Shown here: positions 6,514 to 14,481 of the stretch, piece by piece | Numbering within the stretch: position 1 is the stretch's first letter | Layout: each line of letters starts with the position of its first letter | Origin: VBOC01 sp035635475 | GTDB lineage: Bacteria; Bacteroidota; Ignavibacteria; UBA10030; SZUA-254 | DNA: 23,385 nt | Assembly: GCA_035635475.1 (NCBI GenBank) | Contig: DASQAZ010000147.1 | Span: 1-23,385, forward strand | Reading direction: 5' to 3' | Program-made: the position numbers and the translations under genes | The notes under the pieces: generated by a model | Seen by the model: only the letters and a program-made list of their open reading frames with translations | Told to the model about the DNA's origin: nothing | The model's database searches: none

Positions 6514-7137
6514 TTAGTGATGTGCCGCGGGGGGCAGGATGTGCAACGAATCGATGATGATATCGAAGATCCGTCCGAAACCGTACTGGGAGAAGTGCGG
6601 TATCCGACCGTTGATGCATTCAAGCGAGCCGGCTGCCGGCGCTACGGTAATGCTTTGCGCGGGCATCTCAACCCACGTGCTTGTAAGTGGATCGTACCAG
6701 AACAACTTATATCCTGCGCTTGCTGCGGTGGCTGAAAGACTCAGACCCGAGGCCTTGACCTGCAGCTCGGCCGGAATGTTGAACGCCATCGCGGGGTTGA
6801 AATTGAGGACGAGCAACGAATCGTCCAGGCTCATGGTGACGACAACATCCCTGTCCACCGCGTGCGGAGCGAACACAAGGCTGGCATCGATGGTAAAGTG
6901 TTTTTGGACCTGCCCGTTATCATACGAGAGGGTTACCGTCCCTCCGCTATCCGCCTTGATGAGCCGGGAAACTGGAATGATTTTATTCAGAGCCACGGGG
7001 CCCGGCAGGGCGATCATTTGCGGCGACTTCTTTGGGGCGGCTGATTCTAATGGACTACCCTTCTCGCCGCATCCCGTCATATTCATGGCCACCAGGCCAA
7101 GAACCGCGAGCACCATCGTGAACATTTTCATCTTCAT
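6514..7137 (-). CDS. lipoprotein, paralogue of the upstream lipoprotein (ZU5-like domain)
   Basis: The 207-residue product has a lipoprotein signal (VLAVLGLVAMNMTGC, Cys23) and should be exported and lipid-anchored. The mature part has beta-rich segments (GGTVTLSYDNG, VVVTMSLDDSLLVLNFNP, ELQVKASGL) and ends with LFWYDPLTSTWVEMPAQSI and IPHFSQYGFGR. The same blocks occur in the same order in the neighbour at 7198-7857, so the two arose by duplication. The pattern of a beta-sandwich followed by H-F-S-x-Y resembles ZU5-type domains of bacterial surface proteins; this is tentative. Two Shine-Dalgarno sites occur: AGGAGG suits the ATG at 7137, and AAGGAG suits the third codon. It lies 60 bases after the first lipoprotein gene, so they are probably co-transcribed. 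The function is unknown. Confidence 0.8.
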   Translation of the reverse strand: MKMKMFTMVLAVLGLVAMNMTGCGEKGSPLESAAPKKSPQMIALPGPVALNKIIPVSRLIKADSGGTVTLSYDNGQVQKHFTIDASLVFAPHAVDRDVVVTMSLDDSLLVLNFNPAMAFNIPAELQVKASGLSLSATAASAGYKLFWYDPLTSTWVEMPAQSITVAPAAGSLECINGRIPHFSQYGFGRIFDIIIDSLHILPPAAHH

Positions 7138-7197
7138 ACTCCTTGTGCCTCCTGAATGAACGGATTTCCGGCAAACGCCATCCCAGCACGGATTTCC

Positions 7198-7857
7198 TTA
7201 TCGCCCGAAGCCATACCGCGAAAAATGAGGGACCTGAGCGCTCTGAGCGACAAACGTCAGGTGCAGGAGGTCCGAAACGATACTCTGGGCCGGCATTTGT
7301 ACCCAAATTTGCTTGTTCGAATCGTACCAATAGCAACCAGCCTGCTGGCCAAAGAGAAGGTTTGATAGAGTAAGGCCGGTCACCTTGACATCAAGGAGAG
7401 CGGGTTTGCTGAACACCAGGCCGTCAGGCGAGAAGTACACAAGCACGCGCGACTGATCCATCGTCATCGTGATCGTGGTGTTTTGCGGGATCGCGCCCGG
7501 CGGAATGGTCAGGGTCGCTTTGACTGTGATAGGTAAAATCAGGGGGCCGAGGTAGCTGTAGCTCAGGTTCACCGTTCCCCCGTTTGCCGCGGAGATGGTT
7601 CCCGATGCCGTACGTGCGCTCGCCGAAGGCGGCCAGAGTAACGGCCTTGGAAGTGTGATGAAATTCAGGTTCTGGACCGTATTGCTCGTATTTCCGACGA
7701 GCGGTGGGAGCGCCTCCGAAGGCACAGATTGCGACTTCAGGGCCGCCGTCCCGGTGCTGTTCACCGGATCCACCGGATTGGCCGTCTGGCAACCGATCAT
7801 GGCCAGAACCAGGAGCGTAACGAGGATCGACTGATGTATGAATGTGCGTATGTTCAT
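7198..7857 (-). CDS. lipoprotein with ZU5-like beta domain
   Basis: The 219-residue product starts MNIRTFIHQSILVTLLVLAM and has a lipobox-like MIGC with Cys23. A low-complexity linker rich in Ser, Pro and Asn (about 24-75) is followed by a beta-rich domain: GGTVNLSYSYLGP, ATLTIPPGAIPQNTTITMTM, LLDVKVTGL, CYWYDSNKQIWVQMPAQSI and VPHFSRYGFGR. The phrase IPPGAIPQNTTITM is typical of ZU5-like modules, where the region before it often precedes a cleavage or contact site in eukaryotic relatives. I placed the start at 7857 because GGAGAG lies just upstream; an in-frame ATG at 7899 would put 14 polar residues before the signal sequence. A sigma54-like element lies about 55 bases upstream. The biological role is not known. 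Confidence 0.8.
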   Translation of the reverse strand: MNIRTFIHQSILVTLLVLAMIGCQTANPVDPVNSTGTAALKSQSVPSEALPPLVGNTSNTVQNLNFITLPRPLLWPPSASARTASGTISAANGGTVNLSYSYLGPLILPITVKATLTIPPGAIPQNTTITMTMDQSRVLVYFSPDGLVFSKPALLDVKVTGLTLSNLLFGQQAGCYWYDSNKQIWVQMPAQSIVSDLLHLTFVAQSAQVPHFSRYGFGR

Positions 7858-7912
7858 TTCTCTCTCCATGGGTGACGAAAATACTTTTCTGGATTGCATT
7901 CACCGGAATAGA

Positions 7913-7928
7913 TACAACGATCGTGCCA
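7913..7928 (-). promoter_or_regulatory. sigma54-like -24/-12 element upstream of the lipoprotein pair
   Basis: The minus strand reads TGGCACG (7922-7928), four bases, then TTGTA (7913-7917). The sigma54 consensus is TGGCACG-N4-TTGCW, so the only mismatch is C to T in the -12 element. That position is important, so the call is cautious. The expected start would leave a leader of about 45 bases to the ATG at 7857. A gene for a sigma54-type activator ends 195 bases upstream. Confidence 0.35.
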
Positions 7929-7943
7929 CATTAGCGATCGTTG
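7915..7943. repeat. perfect 9-bp inverted repeat overlapping the sigma54-like element
   Basis: CAACGATCG (7915-7923) and CGATCGTTG (7935-7943) are exact reverse complements separated by 11 bases. No T-run follows on either strand, so an operator is more likely than a terminator. One arm covers the spacer between the -24 and -12 motifs. Apart from a short AATTC-GTG-GAATT palindrome near 8025-8040, I see nothing else in the rest of 7944-8123. Confidence 0.6.
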
Positions 7944-8123
7944 AATTTGAATCAATTCGCAGGTAGTGACGCCTGGCCCCGGGATGGTGAGTGCACGACT
8001 CGTTGTGAGGCGTGACACAGAAGCTGTAATTCGTGGAATTCAAAACAATACCGTCGATCTGAGGGGAACGTTATGGAGTGACCGGCGACACGGGGTGTAA
8101 CAATCCGAACAGCCGGCGATCTT

Positions 8124-9545
8124 TCAATCCAATCCGTTTTTGAGGATTCGATCAAGCCGGGGCCTCGAAACACGCAGAATGTATGCCGCTTTCCTTTTGT
8201 TTCCGCGCACAAATTCGAGCACCTTGAGGGCAAATTTCCGCTGGACCTCTTCGATGGATGCCTCGTTGAGAGGAACGACGAGAGAAAAATCATGTTCGGG
8301 GGTCATGGGGTCGGTCTCAATGTGCCTGCCCTTCACCGGGACCTGCGCCCCGCCGTTCGAATTCGTCACGAATTCGAAATCGCGCTGGTCGAGACAGTCG
8401 TGCTCCTCGAGAAGCACGGCGCGCTCGATGCTGTGTTTTAGTTCGCGGATATTTCCATCCCACTCGTGTTCCATCAGGAGCTGCATTACTTCCGGCGTAA
8501 CGCTCTTGATCTTCTTGCTGTACAGTTTATTGAATAGATCGATAAAGGTTTTCACCAGCATGGGAATATCTTCTTTTCGCTCTTTCAGGGCGGGAATTTT
8601 AAGCGGCATGATGTTGAGCCGGTGATACAGGTCCTTCCGAAAACTGCCGGCCTTTACCTTGCTCTCGAAATCGACGCTCGTTGCGGCGATGATGCGCGCC
8701 CTGACCGGAATATCCTGCAGCCCGCCGAGGCGGCGCATGGTGCGGCTTTCGATCACTTTGAGGAGCTTCGACTGCATGGCAAGTGTAATGTCCCCGATCT
8801 CGTCGAGGAAGATGCTTCCGTCCCCGGCAAGTTCGAAGAGCCCCACCTTTCTCTCGCGCGCGTCGGTAAAAGCGCCTTTCTCGAAGCCGAACAGCTCTGA
8901 TTCAAGCAGCGTTTCCGGCAGCGCAGAGCAGGCAATATCCACGAACGGGCTGCTGCTCGAGCTTCCGTTGTAATGAATGGCACGCGCGAGAAGCTCCTTG
9001 CCTGTTCCGGTTTCTCCGGTAATGAGCACCGTGAGGGTCGGGTTCTCGATCACTTTCTTCGCTCGCTGCAGCACTTCGATGAGGGAGGGCGAACTTCCGA
9101 TAATCTGATTGAAGTCATAGGCGCGCTGCTGCAGCTGAAGAAACCGTTTCTGGCTCCGTTCGATGCGCCATCCGTCAAGACGCTCCCTGACGTCGTCCGC
9201 CAGCCTCTTGCAATCGTCGGAAAACCGGTAATAATCAGTCGTGCCGCATTTCATCAATTCAACGACATCGCGGTGATCGGCGGACGTCGCGATGGCGAAC
9301 ACGGGGACGTGCGGGAATTGCGGGCGAAATGTTCCGAGAACCTCGACCAGCAGCTCGCGGTCGAACGAGGCGTCGAGCAGTACGATATGTGGCACGCGGA
9401 ACATCACTCTTCCCGTCAGGAATTTTGGCGTCGATGCGAACTGGAGATGAATCTCATCGGAAGCCACGATCAATTTGCGGACGCGTTCCATCAATTCCTT
9501 CTTTCCGCAGAGCAGGATGCCGAATTTGTCGCGCGCCGTTGTCAT
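8124..9545 (-). CDS. sigma54-dependent transcriptional activator with degenerate receiver domain
   Basis: The 473-residue protein has three parts. Residues 1-125 resemble a response-regulator receiver: a candidate Asp58 sits in HIVLLDAS, but the acidic pair normally found after strand 1 is missing (GILLCGKK) and the conserved Lys near the end is replaced (DYYRFSDD). Residues 148-385 are the AAA+ domain, with Walker A GETGTGKE (177-184), GAFTDA in place of GAFTGA (225-230), Walker B GSIFLDEIGD (243-252) and FRKDLYHRLN. A Fis-type helix-turn-helix occupies about 430-473 (NKRKAAYILRVSRPRLDRIL). The ATG at 9545 overlaps the kinase stop (ATGA), so translation is coupled to the Ser/Thr kinase. It should bind DNA and drive sigma54 promoters. 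The receiver may be non-phosphorylatable, making kinase or TPR input plausible; that is inference. Confidence 0.92.
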   Translation of the reverse strand: MTTARDKFGILLCGKKELMERVRKLIVASDEIHLQFASTPKFLTGRVMFRVPHIVLLDASFDRELLVEVLGTFRPQFPHVPVFAIATSADHRDVVELMKCGTTDYYRFSDDCKRLADDVRERLDGWRIERSQKRFLQLQQRAYDFNQIIGSSPSLIEVLQRAKKVIENPTLTVLITGETGTGKELLARAIHYNGSSSSSPFVDIACSALPETLLESELFGFEKGAFTDARERKVGLFELAGDGSIFLDEIGDITLAMQSKLLKVIESRTMRRLGGLQDIPVRARIIAATSVDFESKVKAGSFRKDLYHRLNIMPLKIPALKERKEDIPMLVKTFIDLFNKLYSKKIKSVTPEVMQLLMEHEWDGNIRELKHSIERAVLLEEHDCLDQRDFEFVTNSNGGAQVPVKGRHIETDPMTPEHDFSLVVPLNEASIEEVQRKFALKVLEFVRGNKRKAAYILRVSRPRLDRILKNGLD

Positions 9546-12500
9546 GGCTGGCCCTCCGCCGGCGTCAAGCACGATTCGAGCGCGGTGATGACCGGCGCGC
9601 GGGATTCTGATTGAACATACTGGGCGCGCAAATCATCGGAGCTGAACTTCGAGATGAAGTAGTCAAGAACCAGCTTTGTATTTCGATAGTGCTCTCTTGC
9701 TTTCTCGCTGTTTCCCCGCCTCGTGTATTCTTCCCCGAGAGCAAACGAGATTTTCCAGCTCAATTCGGAGAGGTGGTCGTCCCGGATCAGGGCAAGCCCT
9801 TCCCGGAAGCACACCAGCGCTTTTTCACCGATCAGGTCCGGGCACTCGCGGGCAACAATGCCGAGGCGATACCTGATCTCGGCCTCAAGACGGGGCGAGA
9901 GTTCCTCCGGATGTTCGTCGAGAAGCTCCTTGAGCAACCCCGCGGCGCGTTCCCCAAGACGCATCTCGTGGAGAACCTCGGCCTGCCGGAGGCGCGACAG
10001 CAGCCACTTGTCCCTTGCCGATTCCGTTCCCCCGGTGAACGATCCTTCCTGCTGAAATGCGGTTTCTGCGGCCCGGAAGGCCGCGAGCGCCTGCTCACCG
10101 CGGTCCATCGCCTGCAGGCACAAGCCGCGCAGGTACGACACCAACCCCCCGAACATCGGAAGGCGAAATTCCTGAATCAGGCGCTCGGCCTCGTCGAGCT
10201 TCTGGCCGGCCAGGCCGGCGTTTTCCAGGGCGATGTGGAGCTGAACAAACCCAAGCAGCATTTGTGCCATCCCTTCGGCGTCGTGCATCTCTTCATACAG
10301 CGCGTACGATTGCGTCCAGTAGTTCAACGTCTGCTCATATTCCCCTTCGGCGAACGTCACCTCGCCGAGGTTTGTTAAGGCAAACGCGCTGCCCCGCTTG
10401 GATTTTAATTCGTCGAAGATCTCTTTGGCCTGTTGATAATGCGACGCCGCCTCCCGGTATTCTTCCAGCTTGAAATGCGCGATGCCCATGTTATTGAGGA
10501 TTTGGCCGCGCTGGTATCGAGTCCCTTGATCGTTGCAGCGTTCGAGCGCGTCCTCCCACTTTACAAGGGCGCCCCGAAAATCTCTCATCGCGCTCAAGAC
10601 GTTTCCGATATTATTGAGCGCGTCGATCGTTTTTACCTCGTTGTGCAGTTCATAGATCTCCAGCGCCGTTGTAAACGATCGCAGCGCTTCCTGAAACTTT
10701 CCCCGAAAGAACTCGGCAATGCCCAAATCCGTCTCTACCAGGGCGAGCAGCTCTCGGTCGGATTGTGCGCCTGCAAATTCCTTCTGGCCCAGGATCAGCG
10801 TAACGGCTTCATCGAAATTGCCTTCGGCAATCTTCAACGAAATAATTTCCTGTTGAATCTCGAAGCGATCCTTTTCGCCCGGCGCCGGGGAGAGTGCGGC
10901 TTCGAAATGTTCGAGCGCATCGGCAGGCTTTCCGAGACGGGCAAATGATTTTCCGACCGCAGTATGGATCCGCGTGCGCCGGGCGTCGGTTTCCGGTAAC
11001 ATCGCAAGCAGTTGCCCGTACACCGAAACGCTTTCGGTGTCGGAGCCCAGCCCGACGTAGGCCTCGGCCAGTCTGAAGAGAAGCAGAGCATGCTCCTCGG
11101 AGCGTTCGTGGCCCGAGCAGGCAAGTGCTTTCTTGACAAGCGTCAGCGCTTCGGCAAACGCACCGCTCCGGCATGCCGCATCGGAAGCCGCAGCATAGCA
11201 CGACCGCGCTTTTTCCCGATCGCCGGATAATTCATGGTGCCGGCCGAGCTCGCCGGTATCGCTCCAATCGGCCGGCGTGACGCCCGATGCGATTTTCCCG
11301 GCGATCGAGGCATGAAGTTGCCGATGTTCCTTCAGCGAATCGTAGACGCATTGGCGCAACTTGAGATGGAGGAAGGAATATCGTCGTCGCGGCTCGCCGG
11401 TCGCCAGAAGATAGCCCTCCCGCTCGAGCGAAAGCAGAAATCGTTCGAGCGTTGCTCCTTCAATCGAAAGAACGCGCCCGAGCGTATCGGCAAACGGAGG
11501 TGTCTCGAAGCACGAGAGAATTTCCAGGAGCCGCTGTTGTTCACGGTCAAGCCTCCGATACCGTTCGCCAATCCGCTGCTTGAATTTGATCGAGAGAAAT
11601 TCTTCGATCGTCGTTGCGGTTTCGTTCGCCCGCAGCGGATCGGTAAGAACTGCAATCGGCAGGGCCGCGGCGGCCGAGGTCGCCGCCTCGACGATCATGG
11701 CGGGTGCTCCTCCATAGAGTCGATGGATCCTCTCGGCGATCCCATTCGACGCCAGTTCCTCGCCGAATGATAACCGCAGCATCGTCACGACGTTGTCGAT
11801 TGAAAGCTCAGGCAGGACAAGCCGGTCCGCATCCGCGCCAAGTATCGAATCATCCGAGGCGCTCGCAAGGATCACCATTCGGCTGTCTCCTGGGCTGCGG
11901 CCGAGATCGCAAATGGTATCCCGAGAACACTCGTCGATCTCGTCAAAATCGTCGACAAGGAGAAGAAACGGAAGCACGGAAGAAGCGCCCCGGAGAAACG
12001 TTGTATACGCCTCCCTCTTGCGCTGCGGGTTTCCGCCGGCTGACTCTGCGGACATGCCATTCGCCAACCCCGCGCTTCCCTCCACTCCCATGAAACCGGC
12101 GGCGTCCATCGAGTCCGCAAGACCGCGCGTCCGGAACTCGATGGCAAGCTGGTGAAGAACGGGCTTAATCGATTCGAAGGAAGCCGGCCGGACGCGCGAT
12201 TCGAGTACGAGAATCCCGCGCTCACGCGCTTCCCGCCTGATCTGGGACAGGAGCGCGGATTTTCCAACTCCCTCGGGCCCGGCAATGACGACCGGTTTAA
12301 TGAACGCGTGCTTTGTCCCCTGCAGGCCTTCGAGCATTTCGGTGACGATCCGCTTCTCGTCGGTTCTTCCGACGAACGGAGCCCCCCTGTCAATATACAT
12401 CGCACGCTTGACGCTCTGCTCGTGCTTCGTCGAGAGGAATCGAAGTAAAGCTTCGCGGGCCGAGGCTGGCCTTTTATCTGGGTTTTTCTGGCATAAGGCG

Positions 12501-13246
12501 GCGATGATCTCCGGCAGCTTCGAGTCTGCGTCCCCCTGAGCCGGGATATCGGGGAGCGGTTCCGACAGGGTTTTCTTGAGAAGCTCGACGGGTGAGGCCT
12601 CCTCGAAGGGGCAATGTCCGGTCCAGAGATGGAATAGTGTGACGCCGAGAGAATATAAATCAACGCGTTGATCGATCGAAAGTCCCTGCACGATTTCCGG
12701 AGCGGTGTATTCGAGCGTACCGCGCAACGGGAGGCCCACCGTCTCAACTGTCCGTGTGCTGAACCCAAAATCCGTCAGCTTGACGGTCAGGTATCGCGCT
12801 TCCTTGGACGGAAGAATGAGAATATTGTGTGGCTTGACGTCGAAGTGGATCACGCCCTGCCGGTGGATATAATCCAGAACGCCGAGCGTCTGGATACAGA
12901 GCTCGTCCAACAATTCAACCCTCCGCCTTCCGGGCGCGATTGCGCCGAAGTAGCCGAGGGCGTCTTCTCCGTCGAGATGCTCCATCGTATAAAAAAGCCT
13001 TCCGGCGTAGCGGGGTTCATCGGTGCGGCTCACCGTTCCAAAATCGAAAACCCTGACAAGGTTGGGATGTGATAAATCGGCGAGCACCGAAAATTCTTTC
13101 CCGATGGAATTTTCCTCGACACGCTGGGAGGGTGAGAGCAATTTCAAGGCGATCCGATTTCCCGAGAGGGCGTCCTCGGCGAGAAAGACCTCGCCGGCGC
13201 CCCCCTTGCCGATCATTCCAAGAATTGTGTAGCGCTCATTGATCAT
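9542..13246 (-). CDS. Ser/Thr protein kinase - AAA-type ATPase - TPR signalling protein
   Basis: This 1234-residue protein begins with a protein kinase domain (about 6-270): Gly loop GKGGAGEVFLA, catalytic Lys35 in ALKLL, catalytic loop VIHFDVKPHNIL with Asp136 and Asn141, DFG at 159-161 and APE at 182-184. The Arg of HRD is Phe, a non-RD form. A P-loop ATPase module follows, with Walker A GPEGVGKS (323-330) and Walker B PFLLLVDDFDEID (about 426-438). From about residue 690 to 1210 it is helical, with TPR-like units such as NNIGNVLSAMRDFRGALVKW and NNMGIAHFKLEEYREAASHY. The layout recalls PknK-like and AAA-TPR regulators. No membrane helix is seen, so it is cytoplasmic. The ATG at 13246 overlaps the OppC-like stop, and its own stop overlaps the activator start. 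In-frame codons upstream to 13339 lie inside the permease gene. Confidence 0.92.
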   Translation of the reverse strand: MINERYTILGMIGKGGAGEVFLAEDALSGNRIALKLLSPSQRVEENSIGKEFSVLADLSHPNLVRVFDFGTVSRTDEPRYAGRLFYTMEHLDGEDALGYFGAIAPGRRRVELLDELCIQTLGVLDYIHRQGVIHFDVKPHNILILPSKEARYLTVKLTDFGFSTRTVETVGLPLRGTLEYTAPEIVQGLSIDQRVDLYSLGVTLFHLWTGHCPFEEASPVELLKKTLSEPLPDIPAQGDADSKLPEIIAALCQKNPDKRPASAREALLRFLSTKHEQSVKRAMYIDRGAPFVGRTDEKRIVTEMLEGLQGTKHAFIKPVVIAGPEGVGKSALLSQIRREARERGILVLESRVRPASFESIKPVLHQLAIEFRTRGLADSMDAAGFMGVEGSAGLANGMSAESAGGNPQRKREAYTTFLRGASSVLPFLLLVDDFDEIDECSRDTICDLGRSPGDSRMVILASASDDSILGADADRLVLPELSIDNVVTMLRLSFGEELASNGIAERIHRLYGGAPAMIVEAATSAAAALPIAVLTDPLRANETATTIEEFLSIKFKQRIGERYRRLDREQQRLLEILSCFETPPFADTLGRVLSIEGATLERFLLSLEREGYLLATGEPRRRYSFLHLKLRQCVYDSLKEHRQLHASIAGKIASGVTPADWSDTGELGRHHELSGDREKARSCYAAASDAACRSGAFAEALTLVKKALACSGHERSEEHALLLFRLAEAYVGLGSDTESVSVYGQLLAMLPETDARRTRIHTAVGKSFARLGKPADALEHFEAALSPAPGEKDRFEIQQEIISLKIAEGNFDEAVTLILGQKEFAGAQSDRELLALVETDLGIAEFFRGKFQEALRSFTTALEIYELHNEVKTIDALNNIGNVLSAMRDFRGALVKWEDALERCNDQGTRYQRGQILNNMGIAHFKLEEYREAASHYQQAKEIFDELKSKRGSAFALTNLGEVTFAEGEYEQTLNYWTQSYALYEEMHDAEGMAQMLLGFVQLHIALENAGLAGQKLDEAERLIQEFRLPMFGGLVSYLRGLCLQAMDRGEQALAAFRAAETAFQQEGSFTGGTESARDKWLLSRLRQAEVLHEMRLGERAAGLLKELLDEHPEELSPRLEAEIRYRLGIVARECPDLIGEKALVCFREGLALIRDDHLSELSWKISFALGEEYTRRGNSEKAREHYRNTKLVLDYFISKFSSDDLRAQYVQSESRAPVITALESCLTPAEGQP

Positions 13247-14481
13247 GCGGCGGACCCTTCCCTCTGCATGCGCTCCGCGAGCATGTTGATGACCACGACG
13301 ACCGTCGAAAGGGCAACTCCCGGAAAGAGGGCGAGCCACCAGGCGGTGTCGATATGGGAAAGAGAGTCGCCGATCATCCCGCCCAGGCTCGGTGTCGGCG
13401 GCTGAATCCCCAGCCCGAGAAAACTAAGGGCCGCTTCCGCGAGGATGACGTTGCTCAATTGTAAAACAGCGGCAACCACGATCAGCGGCAACACATTGGG
13501 AACGATGTGATCCCGGACGATTTGAACGGGAGATCTCCCGAGCAGACGCGCCGCAAGGACGAATTCACGATCGCGGAGGGAGAGCGCCTCACCGCGCACG
13601 ATACGGGCGACGCCCATCCATCCGGTGCCCGCAAGCACCAGGATCAGGAGCATCGCCGAATTTCCAAAGAACGCAACGAGTGCAATGACCAGGAACAGGG
13701 ATGGGAAGGCAAGAAAGAGGTCCGTCACTCTCATCAGCAATTGGTCGATCCACCCTCCCGCCATGCCGGCCAGAACGCCGATGAGGCACCCGACGACGAT
13801 CGCCCCTATCATGGCGGAAAGTCCGACTGCAAACGACATGCGGAGCCCGTACAGGAGACGGCTGAAGACGTCCCGTCCCAGATCATCCGTCCCCAGAAGA
13901 AATATCTGAGTCTTGCCGGGCCCCGGGGGCCCACGCCGATGAATCAAATCGTTATTGATTTCTTCGAGTGTCTTGCCGGCATAGGATCGCGATTGTCCCG
14001 GATGCTCGGTCCACGTGCGGCCTGACCGTTTCGAAACGCTGCTTGAAAGCGGCTTGAGAAGGCGCGTCTTTCGCAGATCGGCCTGCGCCGAGGGATCGAA
14101 CGGCGCCAGAAGCGGCGCCGACACGGCGACCGTCAGCAGGAACGCGATGAGCGACGGCAAAAACCATCGGGTCCTGGCGGCCGGACTCAACACGGGCTTT
14201 TCTGGACGGGAATCCGGCCGGAGTGTCTTGATGCATCGCTGACCGAAAAACAGTGACCCCGACACCCAGGCCGCAGCGGCCAGCCAATACTCGGCGACTT
14301 CGACGCGGACGGATGGGGACGTGTCTGCGCTGAGTCCGAGAAAACCATAGACCGTCAGCGCGAGCGATGCGAGACTCATAAAAAGAAGCTGCCACCGCCA
14401 GACGAGCACCCCGGCGAACAGGCATGCGAGCAGGACCCACCAGTACAGTTCCCCCTTTCCGCGCCGGCTGCCGGGGCTCAC
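13243..14481 (-). CDS. OppC/DppC-type ABC peptide transporter permease with N-terminal extension
   Basis: The 412-residue protein contains the standard OppC-like permease core: a first helix near 108-127 (WFLPSLIAFLLTVAVSAPLL), LLGTDDLGRDVFSRLLYG at about 195-212, and an EAA loop (EFVLAARLLGRSPVQIV) that docks the ATPase. A C-terminal block follows, with AEAALSFLGLGIQPPTPSLG. Two features are unusual. An additional stretch of about 100 residues precedes the core, with extra hydrophobic segments at about 13-50 and 64-80. The loop between the first helix and LGTDDLGRD is also expanded by roughly 40-50 residues. The start is GTG at 14481, overlapping the OppB-like stop (GTGA). The typical family length is about 300 residues. 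It should form the heterodimeric channel with the OppB-like protein; the substrate is likely a peptide but is not proven. Confidence 0.9.
   Translation of the reverse strand: MSPGSRRGKGELYWWVLLACLFAGVLVWRWQLLFMSLASLALTVYGFLGLSADTSPSVRVEVAEYWLAAAAWVSGSLFFGQRCIKTLRPDSRPEKPVLSPAARTRWFLPSLIAFLLTVAVSAPLLAPFDPSAQADLRKTRLLKPLSSSVSKRSGRTWTEHPGQSRSYAGKTLEEINNDLIHRRGPPGPGKTQIFLLGTDDLGRDVFSRLLYGLRMSFAVGLSAMIGAIVVGCLIGVLAGMAGGWIDQLLMRVTDLFLAFPSLFLVIALVAFFGNSAMLLILVLAGTGWMGVARIVRGEALSLRDREFVLAARLLGRSPVQIVRDHIVPNVLPLIVVAAVLQLSNVILAEAALSFLGLGIQPPTPSLGGMIGDSLSHIDTAWWLALFPGVALSTVVVVINMLAERMQREGSAA

Noticed and set aside
13247..13339. 31-codon N-terminal extension of the Ser/Thr kinase
   Set aside because: It lies entirely within the OppC-like permease gene, is Arg/Gly-rich, and the kinase fold begins immediately after the ATG at 13246, which forms an ATGA overlap.
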